Source: Halomarina halobia (lineage in GTDB: Archaea; Halobacteriota; Halobacteria; Halobacteriales; Haloarculaceae). Taken from it: a stretch of DNA of 64,000 nt. Shown piece after piece: positions 6,871 to 14,960 of the stretch; position 1 is the first letter of the stretch, and every line of letters starts with the position of its first letter. Position numbers and translations under genes: made by a program. The notes under the pieces were generated by a model, which was not told the origin of the DNA, ran no database searches, and saw only the letters and a list, made by a program, of their open reading frames with translations. The stretch covers positions 2,170,001 through 2,234,000 of the forward strand of contig NZ_CP119992.1 in the NCBI RefSeq assembly GCF_029338575.1, read 5' to 3'.

Positions 6871-8934
6871 ATGGGACTGCTCACCGACCTCAGGGATAGC
6901 ATCTCGCGAGCCACCTCTCGGCTCTTCGCGGGACCGGGACAGGAACCGAAACGCATCGGTATCTACGGGCCGCCGAACGCGGGGAAGTGCCTCGCAGCCG
7001 ATGAAGAGGTGCTACTCGCAGACGGGACGTATCGACCGATCGCCGAACTGTTCGCCGAAGCACAGGCGAGCGAGACAACCGACGTCAGTGACGACCCCCG
7101 TGAACGGTGGCTCGACTGCTCTGATTCCGATTTCGACGTTCGAGTCCCGGCGCTGACGGAGGACCTCTCGATCGAACCGACGCCGGTTTCGCACGTCTTC
7201 AGGCAACAGTACGTCGGACCGATGTACTGCGTCCGAACGCGACTCGGTCGCGAAGTAACTGTCAGCCCCGAACATCCGTTCATCGCCCTGACGGACGAGG
7301 GTGTCGGTCAGATAGAGGCGGCGAACGTCACGGAGGGGAGCCGGATCGCGCTCGTCTCGTCGTTCACCCCCGAGCCGGACGAGTGGACGCTCGAACCGAA
7401 TCCCACGCTCGCCTCCGACGGCGGGACACTCACGTACGACGCGCAGTATCACGACCCGAAACCGATAACACCGCGTACACCCACCATCGACGTTGAACTC
7501 GCCCGCTTCCTCGCGCTCGTTATCGCCGAAGCGCAACACACCGAGCGGTTCATCGCGTTCGCGAACGAGGACGCATCGCTGCGCGAGGAGTTTCGATCTA
7601 CCGTAACGGGATTCGACGTGGATACGACCACGTACGAATACGACGACAAGACGCCCGTCGTCCGTGTGAACAGCCGATCACTCGTCGAACACCTCAAGCA
7701 GTTCGACTGCTACCCGGCGGCGTCCGCGGACAAGCGCGTTCCGACCTCCATCCTCACGGCTGACGATAGGACCGTCAGTGCGTTCCTTCGCGCGCTGTTC
7801 GACTGTGAGGGAAGCGTTCAGGGTGCGGGCAGTGACGAGCGCGGCCGATACGTGACGATGGCGAGCGCCAGTCGGGAACTGGTCATCGGGGTTCAGACGC
7901 TCCTGCTCAGGTTCGACATCGTCGCCAGGATCCGTACGAAGCGACACGACGGGACCGACTACTACGAACTCTGTATCGGTCGGGGCGACCAGCATCGAGC
8001 GTTCCGAGAGCACGTCGGGTTCGACGATCCCGAGAAGGCCACCGGGCTCGACGACCTCTGCACGGCCGGGTCGGACCCGACGATCCACTCGTTGCCCGTC
8101 ATGCCGATGCTGGAGACGATTCGGGAATCGCTCGGGAAGACGCAGGCGAGTTTCTACGGCGACGGCAAACACGTCGCCCGGATGCGACGGCGCAACAGCA
8201 TCTCCACCGACCGTCTCCGGTCGATGGCCGCCTCGCTACCGGAGACGGTCGAGACGCGACAGATCCACGCCCTGGCCGGTGCCGACGTGGTCTGGGACGA
8301 AGTCGTCGCCGTCGAGGAAGTCGAGTACGACGGCTACATCTACGATCTCACGGTCCCGGAGCATCACACGTTCGCGACCCGCGACGGTCTCGTCGTACAC
8401 AACACCACACTCGCTAACCGCATAGCTCGCGACTGGACCGGCGACGCCATCGGGCCGGAGAGCCACGTTCCACACGAAACGCGGCGCGCCCGGCGCAAGG
8501 AGAACGTCGAGATCAAGCGCAACGGCAAGACCGTCACCATCGACATCGTCGACACGCCGGGCGTCACGACGAAGGTCGACTACAAGGAGTTCCTCGAACA
8601 CGACATGGAGAAGGAGGACGCCGTCCGCCGGTCGCGGGAGGCCACGGAGGGCGTCGCCGAGGCCATGCACTGGCTCCGGGAGGACGTGGACGGCGTCATC
8701 TACGTGCTCGACAGCGCCGAGGACCCGTTCACGCAGGTGAACACGATGCTCATCGGCATCATCGAGAGCCGCGACCTGCCAGTGCTCATCTTCGCGAACA
8801 AGATCGACCTCGAGGAGTCGAGCGTCCAGCGCATCTCGAATGCCTTCCCCCAGCACGAGACCGTGCCGCTGTCGGCGCTCGAGGGCGACAACATGGACGA
8901 GGTCTACGACAAGATCGCGGAGTACTTCGCCTGA
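6871..8934 (+). CDS. Era-like GTP-binding protein, interrupted by an intein
   Basis: First gene of the GTPase-OapB-OapC operon beside oriC1. The precursor has 687 residues. After removal of the intein (residues 40-511) a 215-residue GTPase remains. It has P-loop GPPNAGK-TT (split exactly after the Lys), DTPG (G3), ANKIDL (G4) and SAL (G5). The ATG at 6,871 follows a GGGAGGA Shine-Dalgarno-like sequence; the open frame begins upstream at a GTG, but that part has no GTPase features. Because the intein separates the P-loop Lys from the following Thr, the GTPase cannot bind nucleotide until splicing occurs (inference). The stop lies 4 bp before oapB. The exact cellular role is not established here; linkage to the origin is conserved in haloarchaea. 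Confidence 0.92.
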   Translation: MGLLTDLRDSISRATSRLFAGPGQEPKRIGIYGPPNAGKCLAADEEVLLADGTYRPIAELFAEAQASETTDVSDDPRERWLDCSDSDFDVRVPALTEDLSIEPTPVSHVFRQQYVGPMYCVRTRLGREVTVSPEHPFIALTDEGVGQIEAANVTEGSRIALVSSFTPEPDEWTLEPNPTLASDGGTLTYDAQYHDPKPITPRTPTIDVELARFLALVIAEAQHTERFIAFANEDASLREEFRSTVTGFDVDTTTYEYDDKTPVVRVNSRSLVEHLKQFDCYPAASADKRVPTSILTADDRTVSAFLRALFDCEGSVQGAGSDERGRYVTMASASRELVIGVQTLLLRFDIVARIRTKRHDGTDYYELCIGRGDQHRAFREHVGFDDPEKATGLDDLCTAGSDPTIHSLPVMPMLETIRESLGKTQASFYGDGKHVARMRRRNSISTDRLRSMAASLPETVETRQIHALAGADVVWDEVVAVEEVEYDGYIYDLTVPEHHTFATRDGLVVHNTTLANRIARDWTGDAIGPESHVPHETRRARRKENVEIKRNGKTVTIDIVDTPGVTTKVDYKEFLEHDMEKEDAVRRSREATEGVAEAMHWLREDVDGVIYVLDSAEDPFTQVNTMLIGIIESRDLPVLIFANKIDLEESSVQRISNAFPQHETVPLSALEGDNMDEVYDKIAEYFA
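6988..8403 (+). mobile_element. Intein with LAGLIDADG homing endonuclease domain
   Basis: 472 codons in frame within the GTPase gene. The N-terminal splicing block begins with Cys1 (CLAADEEVLLADGTYRPI). Block B is VTVSPEHPF near intein residue 95. The C-terminal blocks are YDGYIYDLTVPEHHTF and VVHN, ending in His-Asn before a Thr at +1, which fits class 1 splicing. The endonuclease motifs are ARFLALVIAEA (about 170) and SAFLRALFDCEG (about 264). Both acidic positions are kept, but the usual Gly of the first motif is Ala. The insertion point is between Lys and Thr of the P-loop. This is a selfish element, spread by homing at DNA level and removed by protein splicing. Confidence 0.95.
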
Positions 8935-8938
8935 TACC

Positions 8939-9331
8939 ATGCCCGAATACACCAGCTCAGACGGCGAAGGCGTCCAGATCGACCTCATCAGTGGCGAGCG
9001 GATGTCGAAGCTCCGCACCATGGAGAAGATCCGGCTGATCCTCGACGGCGTCCACAAGGGGAACATCGTCATTCTCGAGGAGGGGCTCTCACCCGACGAG
9101 GAGTCGAAGCTCATCGAGGTGACGATGAGCGAGATCAGCCCCGACGAGTTCACCGGCATCGAGATCGAGACCTACCCGCGCCCGAGCGGCGGTAACGGCG
9201 GTTTCCTCGGCAGGCTGATGGGTCGTGACTCGGACGGCGGCAACAAGTTGACCGTCATCGGCCCGGCGAACCGCATCGAGACGCTCCACAAGGACGAGAA
9301 CCTCATCAGCGCGCTCGTCACCAGAAAATAA
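8939..9331 (+). CDS. oapB: OapB/ArvB family protein (DUF2073)
   Basis: 130-residue protein encoded 4 bp after the GTPase stop, overlapping oapC by one base (TAATG), so the three genes form an operon. The N-terminal half (residues 1-80) carries the conserved LISGERMSKLRTMEKIRLI and GNIVILEEGLSPDEES stretches of the DUF2073/OapB family. A Gly-rich loop and a short beta-rich end (KLTVIGPANRIETLHKDENL) follow. Family members are found in archaea as oriC1-linked proteins. The molecular function is not clear from sequence; there is no obvious catalytic motif. The start is fixed by the tight spacing to the GTPase stop. Confidence 0.88.
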   Translation: MPEYTSSDGEGVQIDLISGERMSKLRTMEKIRLILDGVHKGNIVILEEGLSPDEESKLIEVTMSEISPDEFTGIEIETYPRPSGGNGGFLGRLMGRDSDGGNKLTVIGPANRIETLHKDENLISALVTRK

Positions 9332-9954
9332 TGCCCCACCAGTGCACCGAGTGCGGACACGCGTTCGCCGACGGATCGAAGGAGATGCTGTCGGGGTGTC
9401 CCGAGTGCGGCGGAACGAAGTTCCAGTTCCACCCGAAGGGGACCCCCGTCCCCGACGCGCCCCCGTCGGACGCGACGCCGCCCGACGCGGAGGGGGGCGG
9501 CGTGGCCGAGACGGTCGGCCGCGCGACGACGACCGTCCGTAGCTGGGTGCACGGCCAGGGCGACCGATCGAACCCCCTCGATTCACCTGGAACGACCGAC
9601 CGGTCGGAGCGGGAGACGCTCGCGGAATCCGCCATCGAGGACGCGGCGCAGGCCTCCGCCCGGCGGGAGGTCGCCTCCCCCGAGGAACTCCCCGACCCGC
9701 CGGCCCGAGAGGTCGACGACGAACCGCCCGGCGAGGGCCAGGCCGTGCGCGAGCCCACCGGCGAGCATCCGGACCTCTCGGAACTCCGCGAGGAACTCAA
9801 CGACCAGTTCGAGAGCATCAAGATCCTCGAACCGGGTCAGTACGAACTCAACCTCATGGAGCTGTACGACCGCGAGGAGTACATCATCGCCCTCCAAGAG
9901 AACGGGCGGTACGTCATCCAGATGCCGGAGGACTGGATCGGACGAGACGACTGA
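9331..9954 (+). CDS. oapC: OapC/ArvC family zinc-ribbon protein
   Basis: 207-residue protein, last gene of the origin-linked operon. The N-terminus holds a zinc ribbon with two Cys pairs, CTEC and CPEC (residues 4-31), followed by KFQFHPKG. A long, acidic, Pro-rich and probably disordered middle (about 40-150) leads to a conserved C-terminal domain with FESIKILEPGQYELNLMELY and GRYVIQMPEDW. It may bind nucleic acid through the ribbon (inference). The gene overlaps oapB by one base. A degenerate ORB-like sequence lies in its middle around 9,571-9,595. Confidence 0.88.
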   Translation: MPHQCTECGHAFADGSKEMLSGCPECGGTKFQFHPKGTPVPDAPPSDATPPDAEGGGVAETVGRATTTVRSWVHGQGDRSNPLDSPGTTDRSERETLAESAIEDAAQASARREVASPEELPDPPAREVDDEPPGEGQAVREPTGEHPDLSELREELNDQFESIKILEPGQYELNLMELYDREEYIIALQENGRYVIQMPEDWIGRDD

Positions 9955-10094
9955 CGAACCGCCCGTCCATCGTTCGGCCATCGACGTCGTTCCACCATCG
10001 GCTCGGTTCCCCCCTCGACACTGCCTTCCGGCCCGCGGTCGATCCCACCCACGCGCCACCTGCTCTATCGATTGATCCTACTCCCGCCCGTCGA

Positions 10095-10120
10095 TTCTCC
10101 AGTCGAAACAAAGGGGTTCC
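10095..10120 (+). repeat. ORB-like sequence downstream of oapC
   Basis: CTCCAGTCGAAACAAAGGGG differs from the strong ORB at 6,311 by two bases. An AT-rich stretch (10,135-10,195) follows, within the 380-bp gap 9,955-10,334. It could be an outlying Orc1 site of the same origin. Confidence 0.6.
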
Positions 10121-10334
10121 TCGAGGAGGGGGAAGCTTAGAACAGGGATTTTAGACACGTATTATTATAACTTCCTATTTCGATATCCTCTCATTGCTTG
10201 ATTGTTTCGTGCGATCCGCGGTCGGCGATCCGTGATCGCGACCGACGAACCGCGATCCGTGACCGTCGGATCGACCGAGCGCGTTCCGGGCGGAACCCGA
10301 TAGAACTTAAGCCGTCGTATTCGAACTCGCGGCC

Positions 10335-10421
10335 ATGAGTGACGCAACCAAGATCGTGCTCGGGACGATCCTCGTCTCCGGACTGCTCGCGTTCGTGTCG
10401 GTACTGACCCTCGTACTGTGA
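10335..10421 (+). CDS. 28-residue single-span membrane microprotein (predicted)
   Basis: A complete small reading frame encoding MSDATKIVLG followed by a single hydrophobic helix (residues 8-28) and ending TLVL. A TATA-like CTTAAG lies about 25-30 bp upstream of the ATG, matching a leaderless haloarchaeal transcript. Codon usage is GC-ending like its neighbours. It lies 42 bp upstream of the next gene. No homologue is recognised, and the short length makes this a prediction only. Confidence 0.5.
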   Translation: MSDATKIVLGTILVSGLLAFVSVLTLVL

Positions 10422-10463
10422 CGTCGAGATCGAACTCCAACCGGTGACGAACGCCATCCAGTG

Positions 10464-11246
10464 ATGTTCTCCCAGCGCGACCTGCCCGACGACCTCGCGG
10501 CCGTCCGCGAGACGCACGCACCGGGCGCGCTCGTCCTCGACTGCGAGGGGGACTTCGAGACGCTTCCGCCCGCGCGGGCCGAGGACCTCGGTCTGCTGGT
10601 CGACTCCCTCGACCCGGTGAGCTACCCCGGAGAGTGGCTCCCGCCGGACGCGCCCGCCCAGCTGCGCGCCTACGCCGGACGGGACTTCACGGTCGGGATG
10701 CCCGGCGACGGCGGCGTGACGTGGACCCGTCAGACCGTCCCGCCGATCGTCCTCGTGAAGGCGCGCACGGAGGGATCGCCCGAGGACTTCGTCGCCTTCC
10801 TGATCGCGGAGGCGCTCGTCCAGGCCGGCCTCGGCCTCCCTGAGCACTTCCTCGGGTTCTTCGAGGGGCGGTACCGGGACCTCGCCGCCGCCGCCCGCCT
10901 CCCGCCCGTGGACACCTACCAGCTCGCGGCCGCGCTCTATGACGCCTACCTCGGGCTCCACACCCGCGAGACGTTCCGCGGCTGGGAGTCGGACCGACCG
11001 CGCCTCCACGCGGCGTGGGCGGACGCGGGCGAGCGACTCCAGCCGCGCCTCTCCGGCCTCTCTCGCGAGGTGGCGATCGGGCGAACCGACTTCGCCGCCG
11101 CCGCGGAACTCGCCTGCTCCGGCGTCAAGCACGACCTCGACCTCCCGACGCCGTTCGGCGCGCTCGACACGTCGGCGTACCGCGAGCGCGGGGCCGACTA
11201 CGCCGTCGCGTGGGCGCGGAAGACGTTCGAGAGACTTCGGGAGTGA
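10464..11246 (+). CDS. Conserved haloarchaeal protein of unknown function
   Basis: 260 residues, soluble and acidic, with no signal peptide or membrane segment. The start is the ATG reading MFSQRDLPDD; a GTG codon directly before it is possible. The sequence is mostly alpha-helical in character, with a conserved-looking core around VPPIVLVKARTEGSPEDFVA and FFEGRYRDLAAAARLPPVDTYQLA. I do not recognise any catalytic motif. It may be co-transcribed with the microprotein before it. Codon use is typical for the genome, so the coding call is secure even though function is unknown. Confidence 0.8.
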   Translation: MFSQRDLPDDLAAVRETHAPGALVLDCEGDFETLPPARAEDLGLLVDSLDPVSYPGEWLPPDAPAQLRAYAGRDFTVGMPGDGGVTWTRQTVPPIVLVKARTEGSPEDFVAFLIAEALVQAGLGLPEHFLGFFEGRYRDLAAAARLPPVDTYQLAAALYDAYLGLHTRETFRGWESDRPRLHAAWADAGERLQPRLSGLSREVAIGRTDFAAAAELACSGVKHDLDLPTPFGALDTSAYRERGADYAVAWARKTFERLRE

Positions 11247-11383
11247 GTCGAGCGCCCCGCGGACGCGAGTCGCCGTGGGAGTGGACGCCCGCGCCGGTCC
11301 CTCCCGAACCCTCCGGATCGGTGTGCAGCCGCGCCGCACACCCGCCGCTGATTTCTTACGCCCCGCGGACCTATCGGACGGCG

Positions 11384-11662
11384 ATGGCGAACATCGAACT
11401 CTACGAACTCGAGGGCTGCCCGTACTGCGCGAAGGTCACCCGGAAGCTCGACGAACTCGGACTCGAGTACGAATCGCACATGGTACCGCGCTCGCACGCC
11501 GAGCGCACCGAGGTGGAGGAGGTGAGCGGGCAGACCGGCGTCCCCGTCCTCGTCGACGAGGAGCACGGCGTCGAGGGGATGGCCGAGTCGGACGACATCG
11601 TCCGCTACCTCGAGGAGACCTACGGCGAGCGCGCGGGCGAGGACGCGAGCGCGAGCGCCTGA
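11384..11662 (+). CDS. Glutaredoxin / GST N-terminal domain protein
   Basis: 92-residue single thioredoxin-fold protein. The active-site motif is CPYC at residues 12-15 (LEGCPYCAKVTRKLDEL). The cis-Pro segment TGVPVLVD is near residue 55, and the GST-like ESDDIVRYLEETYG near 70-84. The order (CxxC, TVP-like loop, ESxxI) is that of glutathione S-transferase N-terminal/glutaredoxin domains. In haloarchaea, which use gamma-glutamylcysteine rather than glutathione, the thiol partner would differ (established for the group). The start ATG lies just after the TATCGGACGGCG leader; the open frame extends upstream with no family similarity. Confidence 0.88.
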   Translation: MANIELYELEGCPYCAKVTRKLDELGLEYESHMVPRSHAERTEVEEVSGQTGVPVLVDEEHGVEGMAESDDIVRYLEETYGERAGEDASASA

Positions 11663-11714
11663 ACCCGAACTCGAATCGGAGCGGTCGGATTGGTTCTTCG
11701 TTCCCTTCTTCGGT

Positions 11715-12134
11715 CTACGGCGACGCCGTCGTTAGCGACGGTGCCACCGCCTCGTAGCTCATCCGGAGGTACGGCCGGAGGGCGTAGGCGTCCTCCGCCC
11801 CGACCGGGACGGCCGCCCAGCCGTCGACCGGGCGACCGTTCGCCTCGAACGGGGCGACCGGCTGGCGCACCCGGAGGTGCTCGCGCTCCGCCGCCGAGAG
11901 GCGGGTCAGAACGACGCCCTGGTTCGAGACGAACGCGAAGAGCTCCCCGCCGACGCGGTAGGACGGACAGCCGAAGGTGACGGCGCGCTCGACGCCCGGC
12001 CACGGGAGGACGGTTCGCTCGACCGCGTTTCGGAGCGGACCCTTCGCCCGCTCGTCGAAGTAACCGCGCGCGGCGCGCCGAGCAGTCGCGCCGCGATCGC
12101 CGGGGGCGACGCGACTACCCGATGTCGTCGTCAT
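11715..12134 (-). CDS. TfoX/YjbR-like small domain protein (tentative)
   Basis: 139 residues. The core reads LPWPGVERAVTFGCPSYRVGGELFAFVSNQGVVLTRL and ends with a segment containing YALRPYLRMSYEAV. This resembles proteins of the TfoX N-terminal / YjbR-like fold, with a beta-hairpin around GGELFAFV. No catalytic residues are evident. It is monocistronic and convergent with the glutaredoxin gene. The ATG at 12,134 is preferred over one five codons upstream. The family assignment is weak; the coding call is good. Confidence 0.65.
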   Translation of the reverse strand: MTTTSGSRVAPGDRGATARRAARGYFDERAKGPLRNAVERTVLPWPGVERAVTFGCPSYRVGGELFAFVSNQGVVLTRLSAAEREHLRVRQPVAPFEANGRPVDGWAAVPVGAEDAYALRPYLRMSYEAVAPSLTTASP

Positions 12135-12245
12135 GCGAGGCTGCAGCACACGTACGCAGATAAACCGGTCGGTCGCGTCAACGGTCGCCCGAGGGGGAGT
12201 GTCGTGTCGACCGCGCGCCCACGGTACTCCCGCCCGTCGTCCCCA

Positions 12246-13211
12246 TCACGCCGGTTCCTCGACGTCCTCGGTGCGTTCGCGCAGGAGGTCGCGGAGATCC
12301 TCGGCGTCGTCGATGCGTTCCACCTCCTCGCGCTCGATGAGGACCGTGCGGTCGACGCGGTCGCGCCGCGCCCGGTCGACGACGTAGAACGACTGGGTGC
12401 GCGTCACCTCGCCGACCGAACTCATGATCCGGGCGCGCTTCTCGGCGGTGCGGTCGAACTCGGAGTGGCCGGTTAGCAGCGCCTCGCGGCGCTCGTCGTC
12501 CTCGCTCACGGCCTTGAACGGCGAGCGGAGCGTCGGGTGGACGTCGAAGCCGACGCGCGTGAGCACCGCCACCAGCGGCTTGTCGTCGGGTCCCGCCTCC
12601 GGGTCGTCCGGGGTGGGCTCGCCGTCGCGGTACTCCTCGGCGTCGAACACGTCGACCGGGTGGGTCAGCGGCGCGTCGAACAGCTCCTCGAGCCGGACGG
12701 CGACCTCGACGCTCGCGTTCATGCCGTCCTCGTACTTGGAGACGGTGCGCCGCGAGACGCCGAGTTCCTTGGCGAGACGTCCGAGGCTCCACTCGCGGTT
12801 CCTGCGCGCGTCGGCGAGGACGTTACCGTCGATGCTCACGTAGAGGCCGCCGGGCGCGGCGTAGATGAGCGGCGGGACGCCCTCGACGAAGAAGTCCATC
12901 GCCGTGTCGGGCGAGAGGACGGGCACGCCGTGTCGGAAGTAGACGACGCCGGGTTTGAGGTCCTCGTCCCGCGTTCGCAGGCCGATGACCAGCGGGGTCG
13001 CGTCGAGGTACGTGCCGAGCCGTCGCATCTCCGCGCCGGTCGCGCCGTCGAACGAGTCGATGTTCCCCAGGATCTTCACGAGGACCACGTCGTCGCCGCG
13101 GCGGGCGGCGACGTCGAAGCTCTTTGGGCGTACGGCACACCGGTCGCTCACGAGGAACCCCGCGTCGGCGAGCATCGCCGTCACGTTGCCGACCAGTGCG
13201 GACCGTGACAT
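12246..13211 (-). CDS. Archaeal HTH-type transcriptional regulator (Xre-like)
   Basis: 321 residues. An N-terminal restriction-endonuclease-like alpha/beta domain (about 1-115, with [19 protein letters not shown]) precedes an Xre-type helix-turn-helix at about 128-185 ([23 protein letters not shown]). A C-terminal domain includes [11 protein letters not shown] and [13 protein letters not shown]. This architecture is that of the conserved archaeal putative transcriptional regulators. The target genes are unknown. The start ATG lies 25-34 bp downstream of an AT-only TATA stretch on its own strand, so the message is probably leaderless. It diverges from tiaS. Confidence 0.88.
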   Translation of the reverse strand: MSRSALVGNVTAMLADAGFLVSDRCAVRPKSFDVAARRGDDVVLVKILGNIDSFDGATGAEMRRLGTYLDATPLVIGLRTRDEDLKPGVVYFRHGVPVLSPDTAMDFFVEGVPPLIYAAPGGLYVSIDGNVLADARRNREWSLGRLAKELGVSRRTVSKYEDGMNASVEVAVRLEELFDAPLTHPVDVFDAEEYRDGEPTPDDPEAGPDDKPLVAVLTRVGFDVHPTLRSPFKAVSEDDERREALLTGHSEFDRTAEKRARIMSSVGEVTRTQSFYVVDRARRDRVDRTVLIEREEVERIDDAEDLRDLLRERTEDVEEPA

Positions 13212-13235
13212 ACCTGGTCATAAGCCTTTGACCGG

Positions 13236-13245
13236 ATATATATAT
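13236..13245 (-). promoter_or_regulatory. TATA box of the HTH regulator gene
   Basis: ATATATATA lies about 25-34 bp upstream of the regulator start on the minus strand. It is in the 143-bp divergent gap shared with tiaS. Confidence 0.7.
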
Positions 13246-13354
13246 TGTGCCCCTCGCCGCGCCGAGTCCCGCTGTTTCGAGGTCCCTAAACCGGGATTTT
13301 AAGACCCCACGCGCGTGCGAAAGTGGTTAATCACTCCCTGTCCGACAGTTTCAC

Positions 13355-14857
13355 GTGACGATCGTCGGCCTCGACGACACGGACTCCCGCGAGCGCGGTA
13401 TGTGCACCACGTACGTCGCCGCCCGGGTCGCGGACCTGCTCCGCGATCGGGGGCGCGTAGAGCGCCTGCTACTCGTCCGCCTCAACCCCGCGGTCGAGCA
13501 CAAGACCCGCGGCAACGCCGCCATCGCGATCCACACCGACGTTCCCTCCGAGGTCGCCTTCGAGGTCGCCCGCGACGCGATCGAACGCCACGCCGCGGTC
13601 GACGACGAGCGGACCAACCCCGGCCTGGTCGTCCTCCCCGGCGGTTCCGGCGGCTCCGACGACTTCGGCGACCTCGACGGTTCCGACGCGACCGACGACT
13701 TCGGCGACCTCGACGGTTCCGACGCGACCGACGACTTCGGCGCGAGCGCCGGCGTCCACGACGCGCTCGCCGCCTTCGCCCGGTCCGCGGTCCGCGAGCA
13801 CCTCACGATCGCCGACGCCGAGGCGCTCATCGACCACGCGGGCTACCGGAGCGCGGCGTGGGGTGACGGTCGCGGACGCATCGGCGCGCTCGCCGCCGCG
13901 GGCGCGTGGGCGGCGTGGCCCCCGGCGTCGTCCCTCCCCTCCGTAACGGACGATCAGCCGGGAGACGAGACCGCGACGGCCGCCCCGCACGCCCCCGGCG
14001 ACTGGACCTACGAGTGCATCTCCTACCGCGAACCCGACCGCTGGGGGACCGACCGCGAGGTCGACCGCGACTCCGTCTTCGCGGCCGCCGAGGCCGAGTA
14101 CCCCGCCGTCTGGGACACGGTCGACCGCGTCGAGGGGGAGACGGTCTGCGTCCCCCACACCCCCTGTCCCATCCTCCACGGGATCCGCGGCGACGACCGC
14201 GAGGCGGTCGAACGCGCCGCCCGCGCCGTCGAGGGCGAACCCGTCGCCCGCCGCGAGACGTTCCTGACCAACCAGGGGACCGACGCCCACCTCGCCCCGG
14301 GAACCGTCGACGGCGTCCTCGACGGCCGCGCCTACCGGCTCTCGGGGACGGTCTCGACCAGTCCGGAGACGCAGCGGGGGGGACACGTCTTCTTCGCCCT
14401 CGCCGATCCCGACGAGGGGAACGAGATCCGGTGCGCCGCCTTCGAACCGACCAAGCGCTTCCGCGACCGCGTCCGCGCGCTCCGGCCGGGCGACCGCATC
14501 ACCGCCTGCGGGGAGGTCGCGGACCGCCCGACGAGCGAGTCCGGGGGGCCCCACGGGTCCGACGGCTCTGTCGCGGACCCCACCCTCAAACTGGAGAAGT
14601 TCGCGGTCCGCGACCTCGTCGCGACCGAGCGCGTCGCGCCCGACTGTCCCGACTGCGACCGGACGATGAAGAGCGCCGGCCGCGACCAGGGTTACCGCTG
14701 CCGGGACTGCGGGACCGCGGCGGCGGAGAAGGTCGAGCAGGACGTCGGGCGCGACCTCGAACCGGGCTGGTACGAGGTGCCACCGTGCGCCCGCCGGCAC
14801 ATCGCGAAACCGCTCGTCCGCGGCGGGTTCGACGCGCCGACGCACCCCGAGCGGTAG
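13355..14857 (+). CDS. tiaS: tRNA(Ile2) 2-agmatinylcytidine synthetase TiaS
   Basis: Modifies C34 of the CAU anticodon of tRNA-Ile2 with agmatine so it reads AUA; essential in archaea. 500 residues from a GTG start reading MTIVGLDDTDSRERGMCTTY, the diagnostic N-terminus. The kinase-like catalytic domain is followed by an OB-fold-like region (about 325-430). The C-terminal zinc ribbon has CPDC and CRDC (about 430-455). Residues about 100-130 hold a Gly/Asp-rich insertion produced by a 36-bp tandem repeat. It diverges from the HTH regulator. Confidence 0.95.
   Translation: MTIVGLDDTDSRERGMCTTYVAARVADLLRDRGRVERLLLVRLNPAVEHKTRGNAAIAIHTDVPSEVAFEVARDAIERHAAVDDERTNPGLVVLPGGSGGSDDFGDLDGSDATDDFGDLDGSDATDDFGASAGVHDALAAFARSAVREHLTIADAEALIDHAGYRSAAWGDGRGRIGALAAAGAWAAWPPASSLPSVTDDQPGDETATAAPHAPGDWTYECISYREPDRWGTDREVDRDSVFAAAEAEYPAVWDTVDRVEGETVCVPHTPCPILHGIRGDDREAVERAARAVEGEPVARRETFLTNQGTDAHLAPGTVDGVLDGRAYRLSGTVSTSPETQRGGHVFFALADPDEGNEIRCAAFEPTKRFRDRVRALRPGDRITACGEVADRPTSESGGPHGSDGSVADPTLKLEKFAVRDLVATERVAPDCPDCDRTMKSAGRDQGYRCRDCGTAAAEKVEQDVGRDLEPGWYEVPPCARRHIAKPLVRGGFDAPTHPER
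13661..13732. repeat. 36-bp perfect tandem repeat inside tiaS
   Basis: Two exact copies (13,661-13,696 and 13,697-13,732) encoding DFGDLDGSDATD twice, with a partial third copy after. The frame is kept. It looks like a recent slippage duplication in a surface loop. Confidence 0.9.
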
Positions 14858-14960
14858 TCACGCCCGTTCACGTCTCTCCTCCCTGCCGGCTCGAACAGTT
14901 CCGGCGCGACGTCGAGCGATGCGTGCTGTCGCCGTTCGCGCGACTGCTCGCGGCACATCG

